Counted from the first letter of the stretch, positions 1-7,400 are shown. The stretch is DNA of 10,269 nucleotides from Temnopleurus reevesii (GCA_036244855.1 BQKZ01004795.1:56978-67246), one strand, 5' to 3'. Made by a program: numbers and translations. The notes: generated by a model not told the origin, from the sequence alone.

Positions 1-955
1 GTTCTATTCATCCTATTTCCTGCTCCTGTTGAACGAATATGATTTTTAAATAACGAGAATGCTGAAAATGCTTATATCCGATAATGGTTTTTGGTAGACT
101 CTTTTAGACTGTATACTCCCATAACTTAGTCCAATGCATGTTATACTTTTAAGTCTTTTAACACCTCTAATTGCTTATTTTGTAGTGTGCAGAAAGTAAA
201 TTAACACGCCAGAAATAACAACAAGCAAAATAGGCTTTATCCTGTTTTGTGCAACAGTGTTTGATGTGGCTTTCTTTCTGCATGTGGATTTCTTTTTCTA
301 ATGCACTGATTTGATGGCATAATTGGGTTTTATGTTTCACAAATGTTTGTCTTTTTTTCTGCATGCCAATTTCATTTCCTACACCTACTTGTTGACTCTT
401 ACCATAGCCACTGTAAAACCAATTTTTTCAAATACTGAAACACGTTGTCTCTGTATGAGGTTCTTGACACTTGAAGTATTAAGTATCCAGTAAATAGCCC
501 TAAAAACATAGCTTGTTTCAGTATTTGGCAAATTTGTCATAAGGTTGTACAACTATAAGTCGTGTTGTGTGTGGTGTCATCAAAGTATTTGGATAAACTA
601 AGCAAGTTCCATTCAAGAATTCGCTAGAGTCACACAAAAGAACACCCTTTGTGTATAAAGAACACATGAAATTTGAATCTATTAGTAAACTTGCCAGCAA
701 AGAAATGTTATAAGTATATTGCAATTCCTTGTCTGCAGAGTAATGGGAGATCGATTTCTAATTGATCCATTGTTAATTCCTGAAAGGGGAGCTTTTTATT
801 TTATCCAGTTTCGTTGTAATTGACATGGATAGTGCATGTGCCTGCCCAATCAAATACTAACAGTAGTAGGGTACAAACCTAGAGAACTAAAACCTCAAGG
901 ATTCAGAAACTATGACTCACAGTCTTATGTGTGCAGTGTTTCTCGTTCTACACTT
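1..955. other. No recognisable gene
   Basis: AT-rich sequence with short open frames on the minus strand only. One minus-strand stretch (403-499) has splice-like ends and is treated as a finding. No homology could be recognised. Confidence 0.5.
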
Positions 956-959
956 GGCT

Positions 960-1140
960 TTTCCACCTTCTTGTTCTAGACAAGGCACCTAGGCGAGTTC
1001 TAGCAAATCGTCTTCTTGCCTTCTCATCCTAGAGAAAGAACATATGTACCTTGGCGGGAGTTTCTTAATTCAAGAAATCGTCGCCTCCTTGCCTTTTTAT
1101 CAAAACAAGGCGCCCTGGCGAGGTGGACAATAGATGAGGG
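960..1140. repeat. Imperfect repeat with CAAGGC/GGCGAG motifs
   Basis: Related motifs recur: AAATCGTC followed by CTTGCCTT at about 1004 and again at about 1074, and CAAGGCACCTAGGCGAG at about 981 versus CAAGGCGCCCTGGCGAG at about 1106. The sequence is GC-richer than its surroundings. It looks like a degraded dispersed repeat with internal duplication; the family is not recognised. Confidence 0.45.
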
Positions 1141-1156
1141 GAATAATCGTTTTATG

Positions 1157-1428
1157 ATATAATAATAATGATAATAGATACAATTTATATAGCATACGTA
1201 TCTACTATGCTCAGTGCTCAAGGCACTTTGCATCATTATTACTCTGTATCTATCCCAGCGAAAGTTGGATTTCAAGGAATTCATATTCTGGCCAGGTACC
1301 CATTCACCTCACTTGGATCGAGTGCAGCATAGTGTGGAGGAATATCTTGTTGTAGGAATTAACACCATAGGTGGAATTTGAATCTTCAACCCTCTGGTTG
1401 AAAGTTGAGAGTCTGAACCAGTAGGATG
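1157..1428 (-). mobile_element. tRNA-derived SINE, diverged copy
   Basis: Read on the minus strand this has the same order as the better copy at 7681: tRNA-like head (CTTTCAACCAGAGGG followed by a decayed B box), body with GTGCTGCACTC-like and GGTGAGGTGAATGGGTACCTGG-like blocks, the TGCCTTGAGCAC block, then TATATAAATTG and a TTATCATTATTATTAT tail. The B box is mutated and the A box is lost, so it is an old copy. Confidence 0.75.
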
Positions 1429-1541
1429 ATTTTCTAGCCCTCTAATCAATTTCAAATGACATCATGTATATCATAGTGTCAAACAATTTTCTATTCATAC
1501 CGGAATATAGTTTGAAACAGTCTTATCATGATATAATCTTC

Positions 1542-1726
1542 TTTATTTAAAGCCAATATTTTTCGATTTCTGACCAGTTTGACACATTGGCGTGTTGTTA
1601 TTTTCACGTTTCTGACAGTGTTTGTACACAAGTGAATGGGCAAAATAAGAGTAGAAATTTTCGCGCATCCATAACCGCGAAATTAGCGAAAATAAAACCA
1701 CAGCAAAAATAATATTTTATACAGTT
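1542..1726 (-). mobile_element. Short TIR element (TTCGCGG family), copy 1
   Basis: Reverse complement of the element at 3646-3844. Shared blocks are GGTTTTATTTTCGCTAATTTC, GTGTACAAACACTGTCAGAA and GAAAATAACAACACGCCAATG. The ends are decayed forms of CTGTATAAGC (TTTATACAGT at 1717-1726 and TTTAAAGCC near 1546). There is no coding capacity, so it is a non-autonomous MITE-like element. Confidence 0.65.
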
Positions 1727-1902
1727 TTATGCAGTATATAATGCATGGGCCGTCATTCACTTTAAATACTGGATTATGTCTAGGACAAATAACTTGATTA
1801 TTTGGGGTATAGGCTTAATTCGCCGAGGCCGTATGCCGAGATGAACATACCTACACGTACATGAGGGAGTACTAGTAATATGGAGTTATAGTCTTTTTGT
1901 GG
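1727..1902. other. Short spacer, nothing recognised
   Basis: This lies between two mobile elements. It contains no open frame of note and no repeat shared with the rest of the window. Confidence 0.4.
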
Positions 1903-2211
1903 AGGCGTTGTGGTGTAGTGGTCATGACTCTCGCCTTTCAACCAGAGGGTCGTAGGTTCGAATCCCACCCAGAGCGTTAATTTACTTCAGCAAGAAATTC
2001 ATCCACATTGTGCTGCACTCAACCCAGGTGAGATGAATGGGTACATGGTAGGAATATTCATTCCTTGAAACGCCAAGTGCGCTAATGAAGTGGCTGCTGG
2101 GCTAAAGCCAGGGTAATAATGCTGCAATTATAGAGCGCGTAGAGAATTCTTCATAAAGAGTTGATAAGCGCTATATAAAAGCTGTTCATTATTATTATTA
2201 GTAGTAGTAAT
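1903..2211 (+). mobile_element. tRNA-derived SINE, full-length copy
   Basis: The tRNA-like head has an A box at 1911-1921 (TGGTGTAGTGG) and a perfect B box at 1955-1965 (GGTTCGAATCC), the internal RNA polymerase III promoter. The body has TTCAGCAAGAAATTCATCC, TTGTGCTGCACTCAACCCAG and GGCTAAAGCCAGGG. The tail is AAGCGCTATATAAAAGC followed by (ATT)n. The head resembles a tRNA with a CTTTCAA loop (TTC, Glu-like), but the anticodon stem pairs poorly. Confidence 0.85.
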
Positions 2212-2500
2212 GGTGCATTGATAGAACATGCATTAATAATTGAATAGGCACAAGGGTCCCATAGCATAAAGGCTTGCAATTCAACAACCATTTGGAAGAG
2301 CAATTCTGACTGGCTACTGATCAGTCTATTGAGCCAAATGCGCATGGAACAGAAACATTTCTTGGTCATTTTATTTAGCAATTAATTGCATACCTTTAAG
2401 TTAGGGGGGGGAGGGGCCAGATCTGATGTTACTGAACAAAAATAGAAATGCATGGCATTACATACATTACAAGCCGAAATTTTTCACGCCATTATAAAAA
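2212..2500. other. No recognisable gene
   Basis: AT-rich spacer with a G-run (GGGGGGGGAGGGG near 2404). No supported coding content on either strand. Confidence 0.4.
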
Positions 2501-2501
2501 G

Positions 2502-2710
2502 AAGTGCGTGCTTGTACATTTCAATTGTGATGTAGGCATACACATTATTGCAATAAAATTATTGCTGTGCGATGACAAGTACTAGCCTATTTTCTGTCAC
2601 ATTTTATTTAAGTGTTTTGCTCCTAATAAAAATAAGTGCGTGCTTATACTGTACATTTCTTTTGTGACGTAGGCATACGAATTATCATAATTATATAATA
2701 TGGACTAGCC
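2502..2710. repeat. Imperfect direct duplication
   Basis: The block AAGTGCGTGCTT...GTACATTTC...TTGTGA(T/C)GTAGGCATAC...ATTAT starts at 2502 and again at 2634. Each copy is followed by ACTAGCCT (2581 and 2704). The two units are offset by about 125-132 bp, consistent with an old tandem duplication of an unidentified repeat. Confidence 0.6.
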
Positions 2711-2796
2711 TTGAGGGAGACACAACATTTATGGCCCTGAGTAAAACGATTCTACTCAGGGCCATAAATGTTGTGTTTCCCGAAAGAGATAGTCCA
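2701..2796. repeat. 96-bp near-perfect palindrome (fold-back/MITE-like)
   Basis: The arms begin and end with TGGACTA/TAGTCCA. They contain a 22-bp identical inverted block, ACACAACATTTATGGCCCTGAG..., around an 11-base centre (AAAACGATTCT). The arms differ only in a few bases between the terminal 7 bp and the inner block. No clear target-site duplication was seen. Confidence 0.75.
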
Positions 2797-2871
2797 CATT
2801 GTTATTATTAACCAAATCAGATATCTAGAGCGAACACAAATCCAAAAGGGTCAATTTACCAGCATTTATTA

Positions 2872-3110
2872 CCAGCATTTTGCATGTTTTTTGTCCACAG
2901 TTTCCAGATCAAGCTGAAGATTTTTCTACGCAATATATTCCTTCAGAATATTGGCTGCTTGTTTAGTTGCCTTCTTAGTATTTTCAGCATTCCTATCTTG
3001 CAAAATTCCATCGAATTTGTTGTCATCGAACAAAGCAAACTTCTTGAACTTGGCGCTTCCATGTTTGTTCACAAGGCACGTCGCGAGCTCAATGCACAAA
3101 AACTGCGCTG
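2872..3110 (-). pseudogene. Broken coding relic, Crypton/DUF3504- or ZMYM-like N-terminal region
   Basis: On the minus strand one frame reads KFKKFALFDDNKFDGILQ, then DRNAENTKKATKQAANILKE and YIA. An in-frame TAG follows, and the same frame continues as KNLQLDLETVDKKHAKCW before two more stops. The order F-D-x-I-L-x-x-R-N-A-x-N-T-K-K-A-T-K-x-A, then a helix ending in E-Y-(I/L), then K-N-L, matches my memory of the core-binding region ahead of DUF3504/Crypton tyrosine recombinase domains. That region is found in invertebrate KIAA1958-like and ZMYM/QRICH1-like proteins. The recombinase catalytic domain is absent. Internal stops and truncation make it a pseudogene. Plus-strand open frames across the same bases are antisense shadows. 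The family name is from memory, without a search. Confidence 0.5.
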
Positions 3111-3187
3111 AATCTATGCACGTAAACCAATGGCAAAATTAAAAGTGGTTGCTCGCGAGATCGCGGTCCGCGTATTTCGCATGTGAA

Positions 3188-3246
3188 TTTATTGCCCGCT
3201 TATTTTACACGCAAAATCCCATAGACATTTGACAGCGGGCAATAAA
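3188..3246. repeat. Inverted repeat TTTATTGCCCGC / GCGGGCAATAAA
   Basis: Perfect 12-bp arms at 3188-3199 and 3235-3246 enclose 35 bases. Related words (TTTATTGACCGC, GGTAATAAAG) follow to about 3290, so this is probably part of a larger short repeat. Confidence 0.55.
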
Positions 3247-3645
3247 GTAATTTATTGACCGCTCTGTCTTTTACGGGGTAATAAAGTGTAAGAATCTCAT
3301 GGCTCAGATGTCTGATACGGTTAATAATAAAATTTTTGCACTGCAATGACAGCTCGTATTGCAAATTGCCTAGGTAGTAGTGTAGTGAACCTGGCTCTTG
3401 CCTTTCAACCAGAGGGCAGCGGTTCGAGTCCCACCCATGGCGTTAATTTCCTTCAGCAAGAAATTCATCCACATTGTGCTGCACTCAACCCAGGTGAGGT
3501 GAATGGGTACCTGGCCGCAATATTTATTCTTTGAAAAGCCAAGTGCGCCGGTGGCTGCCAGGCTAAAGCCAGGGTAATAATGATTAATGCAAAGCGCCTT
3601 GAGCACTCCGCAGAGTTGATATGTGGGCTATATAAATTGCATCTA

Positions 3646-3842
3646 CTGTATAAGCTGAAATTTTCGCGGTGGTTTTATTTTCGCTAATTTCGCGGTTATG
3701 ACCTCGTGAAAATTTCCACTCTATATGATGCACATTCATTTGTGTACAAACACTTTCAAAAACGTGAAAATAACAACACACCATTGTGTCACACTAGTCA
3801 GAAACCGTGAAAATATCTGTACCCCAAAATATTGGCTTATAC

Positions 3843-3844
<2 letters not shown>
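3646..3844 (+). mobile_element. Short TIR element (TTCGCGG family), copy 2, intact with TA duplication
   Basis: The terminal inverted repeats are perfect: CTGTATAAGC at 3646-3655 and GCTTATACAG at 3835-3844, each flanked by TA. The interior has TTTTCGCGGTGGTTTTATTT and GTGAAAATAACAACACACC. There is no coding capacity. A TA target and short TIRs are what Tc1/mariner-type non-autonomous elements leave, but the superfamily is inferred only. It sits inside the SINE tail and so is younger than that SINE. Confidence 0.8.
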
Positions 3845-3874
<30 letters not shown>

Positions 3875-3876
3875 CA
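3845..3876. repeat. (TTA)n microsatellite, SINE tail
   Basis: About ten TTA units form the 3' end of the interrupted SINE. They end about 30 nt before the exon at 3906. Leu/Tyr/Ile-run open frames here are artefacts of the repeat. Confidence 0.85.
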
Positions 3877-3905
3877 CATTTTATCCTATCATTTTGCTCT
3901 TTCAG

Positions 3906-4064
3906 GCGACAACTACCCAACCACCTGCTACTACCACCACATTCGGCCCACCGGTTGCAGGCGCCTTCTCGGGTGCTCTTGTTATCGACATCATGTTTCA
4001 AGGATATTTTGATGATATGCGTGCGAAGGTGACGGAGGATCTCAAGAATAATATTACAGATGCT
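3906..4064 (+). CDS. Internal coding exon 1 of a spliced gene (Thr/Pro linker plus start of a SEA-like domain)
   Basis: The exon is 159 nt (53 codons), phase 0 at both ends. A pyrimidine-rich acceptor (ATTTTGCTCTTTCAG) precedes it and a consensus donor GTAAGT follows at 4065. The peptide opens with a Thr/Pro-rich stretch (ATTTQPPATTTTFGPP), typical of an extracellular, possibly O-glycosylated linker. It continues with a hydrophobic strand-like segment (SGALVIDIMFQG) and then an amphipathic helix (YFDDMRAKVTEDLKNNITDA). This matches the first strand and first helix of SEA domains, which are extracellular ferredoxin-like modules of mucin-like and membrane-anchored proteins. Reading across the next junction continues the helix without a break. 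The preceding exon was not found. The SEA call is by pattern only; another ferredoxin-like extracellular module is possible. Exon confidence is high, domain confidence moderate. A SINE tail of (TTA)n ends about 30 nt upstream of the acceptor. Confidence 0.75.
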
Positions 4065-4070
4065 GTAAGT

Positions 4071-4502
4071 GAAGAATATTGAAAGTGATAGTCCGGAGAG
4101 GTTTCGTAAAGAATTATTCACAAAGTTTTTTGTTTCATTGTTATTTCAGCAACATATGCATAGCTGCCAACTATTACTCAATTTTAGTAATTATTGTGTA
4201 CCTCAGATATGCCAAAATAATAACCTCTATGATGTATTTTGGTCGAATGTAGTCCAGAATATTTAATTCAAGTAAAAATCTATTCTACCATTATTCATCT
4301 TGACACCAATGGTATCGCGATACCCCTAGCGTATTTCCGGTGCCACACACACACAAAAAACATAAGAGCACACGCAGTGCGCACTTCAATACACTGCCAC
4401 ACCATGCGGAATACGCACTGAGAGAGACTCTTGCGCTATTGGTCAATGAGGGGTTAACGACTGTTTTGAATTTTGAAAGCACGGTGAAGTAGTTCGAGGC
4501 CC
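4071..4502. other. Intron sequence, no gene
   Basis: The only visible structures are a perfect 14-bp palindrome GGTATCGCGATACC at 4311-4324 and a short CA-rich stretch near 4345. Confidence 0.4.
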
Positions 4503-4659
4503 GAATAGAAGAATTATTATTGGAATAACTATAAATGCGCCTATCATGACCAATCTTTGTGCTTAATTGATTTGTTCTAACATTTAGTACTCTTCAACAT
4601 AACACAACAATCTTGGAAAGTCAAATTTTAGGCTGCAAAAGAAGTATTCTACCTTTAAC
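4503..4659. repeat. Left arm of a ~160-bp inverted repeat
   Basis: This pairs with the reverse complement of 6383-6544. Shared blocks include GGAATAACTATAAATGCGC, GACCAATCTTTGT, CTTAATTGATT and TTTTAGGCTG, ending in AAGAAGTATTC. Identity is roughly 80 percent by eye. Confidence 0.7.
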
Positions 4660-5270
4660 CGTCTGACATGAAAGCATATTCTTTAAAATAATCTAAAGAC
4701 TGTGATTGAAGCCTTGAATTCATATGAAAATGCTCCTCTTGCATATTCCGGAATGGTTTGTATCTCTGTATATTTATTGAGTTTAGAAGTCCAAGGTGAT
4801 TCCATTCCGGGATCATAGTCCTCGGATATAGGAAATTACCGTACCCCTGTCTGATCTCTTCTGTAATGTTTTAATTGCGCAGTTCAATTGATCCCTTTCC
4901 AAATCCTGAAGAGATATTTCCTGTTGGTATTATTTTAATCATGATAGTATTCAGTAATTTCTATGATATATTGCAACATAATCAAATTGATTCATTCAGC
5001 AGCTCAAAAGCTAAATAGTGGCTTCTAGAATCCACCTAAACCAGGATCTTACACAATGTCATAAACATTGTCAATATCCTACAAATATGACGAAACTGAA
5101 AGTCCTGTCCTTCAATTGTTTCCTGTTACTTTACTACTTGCAAGACCTGTTTTGCTAGAGTCATAGGATATGAGGTTTTCATATATAGTGGTAGGTAGCA
5201 AAACTAAAATGACCTACTTCTCTATACCCCTCCAGCTCCCACCAATCTATCACCTTTGTTTTCTATTATT
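4660..5270. other. Interior of inverted-repeat block, no gene
   Basis: AT-rich, with no long open frame on either strand. A small hairpin ACAATG...CATTGT lies near 5054-5072. No transposase was recognised. Confidence 0.4.
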
Positions 5271-5272
5271 TT

Positions 5273-5420
5273 TATATAATATTGGATGGCAATAAATGGA
5301 ATACCAGGGAATATTGCACGAGTTAGGGCAATATTGCACGAATCGAAGATGAGTGCAATATTGGCCCTAACGAGTGCAATATTCCCGGTATTTCATGAAA
5401 TGAAGCCATCCAATATAATT
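5273..5420. mobile_element. Fold-back MITE (TATTGGATGGC ... GCCATCCAATA)
   Basis: Both halves pair over almost the whole length. Outer arms are ATATTGGATGGC and GCCATCCAATAT. Inner arms are GGGAATATTGCACGAGTTAGGG against CCCTAACGAGTGCAATATTCCC, with further GCAATATTGCAC copies at the centre. There is no real coding capacity. Confidence 0.75.
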
Positions 5421-5529
5421 ATTATTATCTTTACATATACCAGAAGGCTGGTCACTGCTTTGCGCAAGCGTAAAATTGAAGCCATACAATATGGCTTGAT
5501 ATTGTACAGCTTAAAACTCTTATATAGAT

Positions 5530-5625
5530 AATAATATTTTTTATTGTTCACTGATCTTCTCTGTACATTTTTCTACTGCTGGTCAGTTTTTATGTGAATG
5601 TACCAATAAATAAATAGATATATAT
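5530..5625 (+). mobile_element. Possible retroelement 3' end
   Basis: A TTTTTTATTG run leads into CCAATAAATAAATAG and an AT-rich tail. Such AATAAATAAATA ends are common at non-LTR 3' termini. No coding part is attached, so the call is weak. Confidence 0.25.
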
Positions 5626-5820
5626 GTCAATGAATTTCTTTGGATTTCTTATGAGATTGAAAAGTGCACATTAAAAATTAGGCCAGGCCAATTACCAAGG
5701 GTCCATCGGTGGAGGGCAAGTACACAACCTTTTTTATGCCTCCGCCACCGTAAGGTGGTGCTGGAGGCATTATATTTTCGGGTTGTGCGTCCGTGCGTCC
5801 GTCCGTGCGTCCGTCCGGAC

Positions 5821-5980
5821 CTTGTTACCGCGATAAGTTCACAACTGCTGTACAGATTTTGACCAAACTTGGCTCAAGTATGTATAAGCATGTGAGGATG
5901 AACTGAGTAGATTTTGGGTTCAGTGGGTCAAAGGTCAAAGGTCACAGGCCCTAAAAATCTGACAAAATCCCCCCAATTAG
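5821..5980 (+). repeat. Internal unit 1 of the 5731 element
   Basis: Starts CTTGTTACCGCGATAAGTTC, continues GTACAGATTTTGACCAAACTTGGC and ATAAGCATGTGAGGATGAAC, and ends in GGGTCAAAGGTCAAAGGTCA. Unit 2 at 5981 is nearly identical over most of its length. Confidence 0.8.
5925..5944 (+). promoter_or_regulatory. Three DR1-spaced nuclear receptor half-sites
   Basis: GGGTCA-A-AGGTCA-A-AGGTCA: three half-sites with one-base spacers, giving two overlapping DR1 motifs of the kind bound by RXR, HNF4 and COUP-TF receptors. It lies inside a repeat in an intron; function is not shown. Confidence 0.4.
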
Positions 5981-6127
5981 CTTGTTACCGCAATAAGTTC
6001 AGAACTACTGTACAGATTTTGACCAAACTTGGCTCAAGTACATGTATGTATAAGCATGTGAGGATGAACTGATTAGATTTTGGGTTCAGTGGGTCAAAGG
6101 TCACCGGGCAGAAAAACCCGATAAAGC
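5981..6127 (+). repeat. Internal unit 2 of the 5731 element
   Basis: Direct repeat of unit 1 (CTTGTTACCGCAATAAGTTC ...) with a 6-bp insertion of ATGTAC type before GTATAAGCATG, ending in GGGTCAAAGGTCA. Confidence 0.8.
6091..6103 (+). promoter_or_regulatory. DR1 motif in internal unit 2
   Basis: GGGTCA-A-AGGTCA, an exact DR1-type pair at the same position in the repeat unit as the site in unit 1. Confidence 0.35.
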
Positions 6128-6262
6128 TCATTATTGTTATAACTTACAGAAAAATTGAACCAATTTCTTTCAAACTTAGTGTGTAGCTCAATTATGTAGT
6201 TATAAGCATGTGAGGAAGAACTGATGAGATTTTAGGTTCACAGGGTCAAAGGTCGCAGTGCC
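6128..6262 (+). repeat. Internal unit 3 of the 5731 element (diverged)
   Basis: Shares ATAAGCATGTGAGGA-GAACTGAT-AGATTTT-GGTTCA and ends in GGGTCAAAGGTCG. The first half is more diverged than units 1 and 2. Confidence 0.65.
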
Positions 6263-6382
6263 CAAAATTGGAAAAATGTTTTTGATTTCTGATGGCATGG
6301 AACAAACAAGCCGTACAAATCTTTCTGATTGCGTGATGGCGGAGGCATAAAATTCGACCGTGCGCGGTCGCGGATTTATCTA

Positions 6383-6544
6383 GTTTAAAAGTGGAATACT
6401 TCTTTTTCAGCCTAAAATCTGACTTTCCAATTGTTGTGCTATGTAGAAAAGTGCTAAATATTAGAACTTATCACCAATCAATTAAGTACAAAGATTGGTC
6501 TTAAAAGCGCATTTATAGTTATTCCAGTAATACTTCTTTTATTC
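6383..6544. repeat. Right arm of the ~160-bp inverted repeat
   Basis: Reverse complement of 4503-4659 with scattered changes. The outer end CTTCTTTTATTC pairs with GAATAGAAGAA. It directly abuts the end of the 5731 element on its inner side. Confidence 0.7.
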
Positions 6545-6749
6545 TACAACGTTTTGATAACTATTCATTGAATTTCATAACAATTCAACATGTATGAAAC
6601 AGTTAGTATATATGTTACACACGTATTAAATTTTTCAATAAAATTTTACCAGATAGTTGTCAAGAAATTGGCGTGACAGACATGACACTTTCATGGGCTA
6701 TCAGGGCTAAAATACTTTAGAAAACAAATAATTGGGAGACTAAAAACCA

Positions 6750-6927
6750 CCAGGGCGGTGTTTCACCAAATTGTTCTTAAAGTTACGTACGATTTTAAGA
6801 AAGACTGGACTAGGTTAACGAGTGCAATACGCTGAACATTCTTGTTCAGATCAGCACAAGAAACGATACCAGTCGTGCGTAAAATCGTTCTTAAAGTCTT
6901 TCGTAGCTTGGTGAAACACCACCCAGG
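6750..6927. mobile_element. Palindromic MITE with CC(A/T)GGG(C/T)GGTGTTTCACCAA ends
   Basis: The 20-bp terminal inverted repeats are CCAGGGCGGTGTTTCACCAA and its complement TTGGTGAAACACCACCCAGG. The inner arms also pair: CGTACGATTTTAAGAAAGACTGG against the right-hand copy with CCAGTCGTGCGTAAAATCG. There is no coding capacity, and no clear target duplication was found. Confidence 0.75.
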
Positions 6928-6959
6928 TTATACACAAGAGCTTGTAACATCAATGCTCT

Positions 6960-7045
6960 TTATAATAATGATAATGATAATAATAGGGGGTCCTTTTAAT
7001 GCGCCGATTCCATAATGTGCTCAAGGCTCGACTGTAATATCCTGG
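6960..7045 (-). repeat. SINE-type 3' tail fragment
   Basis: Read on the minus strand: GCCTTGAGCAC, GGCGCATTAAAA, then a TATTATTATCATTATCATTATTATA tail. This corresponds to the tail of the SINEs elsewhere in the window, with no head or body. Confidence 0.5.
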
Positions 7046-7299
7046 AATTTGGGGGGAAGGACAGACTCTGTTCAATTGAAAATTTGATTTTTTTTTGTTC
7101 TTGTAAGGCCTTGAAGGATGAGTGTTTCAATGTTGGTGTTACCCTACTGAAATAAACATGCATACATGTATATTAAATGAATGAAGGAATATTTATTCTG
7201 TTAGGAGGAATGACATACAGTATGAAATGATAGGTCAATGGCCTTTGTTAATCCGGGCCCCACATCCTCCACACTTCACTCCTTTTCGCCATTCTATAC
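7046..7299. other. No recognisable gene
   Basis: AT-rich intron spacer with a short G-run and a T-run. No repeat shared with the rest of the window was seen. Confidence 0.35.
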
Positions 7300-7400
7300 T
7301 AATATTGTTTTGTCTTATTGATAATGTGCTTTTAATTTGCTATTTTGTGTATTTTTAAAGTGATGTGAAATAAATTGAATTGAATTGAATTGAATTGAAT
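7300..7400 (+). mobile_element. Probable non-LTR retroelement 3' tail with (TTGAA)n
   Basis: GTGATGTGAAATAAATTGAA leads into five or six TTGAA units (7375-7400). Short tandem repeats of this kind terminate many non-LTR elements. No coding part remains. The minus-strand open frame with IQFNS repeats is an artefact of the repeat. Confidence 0.45.

Larger units (their letters stand above)
3369..3876 (+). mobile_element. tRNA-derived SINE interrupted by a TIR element
   Basis: The head has a B box at 3421-3431 (GGTTCGAGTCC) and a weaker A box (TAGTGTAGTGA, 3378-3388). Body blocks match the other copies (TTCAGCAAGAAATTCATCC, GCTAAAGCCAGGG, CGCCTTGAGCAC). The tail stops at TATAAATTGCATCTA (3645) and resumes as (TTA)n after a 199-bp insertion at 3646-3844, ending near 3876. 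Confidence 0.85.
5731..6382 (+). mobile_element. Non-autonomous element with ATGCCTCCGCC ends and three internal repeats
   Basis: The ends are inverted: TTATGCCTCCGCCAC (about 5734) and GTGATGGCGGAGGCATAA (6333-6350), followed by GACCGTGCGCGGTCGCGG. The 5' end folds as TGCCTCCGCCACC / GGTGGTGCTGGAGGCA, then a run of GTCCGTGCGTCCGTCC. The interior holds three related units (see separate entries). No open frame for a transposase exists. This type of repeat is familiar to me from marine invertebrate genomes, but I cannot name the family. Confidence 0.65.

Noticed and set aside
518..724. Minus-strand open frame of 68 codons
   Set aside because: No start ATG context, no recognised family, and this length is expected by chance in 10 kb.
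1904..1978. Possible functional tRNA gene
   Set aside because: It has A and B boxes, but a SINE body and (ATT)n tail follow at once, the anticodon stem does not pair, and three similar heads occur in the window.
2401..2416. G-run as a G-quadruplex
   Set aside because: Only two G tracts separated by one A; four tracts are needed.
2884..3142. Two plus-strand open frames
   Set aside because: They are antisense to a minus-strand relic that has recognisable protein similarity.
3725..4121. Overlapping open frames with Tyr, Ile, Leu or Asn runs
   Set aside because: They are translations of the (TTA)n microsatellite; only the spliced portion 3906-4064 is supported.
5286..5531. Plus-strand open frame of 81 codons
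   Set aside because: Most of it lies across a fold-back MITE; no protein motif was recognised.
5790..5820. GTCCGTCC run as a possible CRISPR or satellite
   Set aside because: It is a short simple repeat inside a mobile element, with no spacers and no array.
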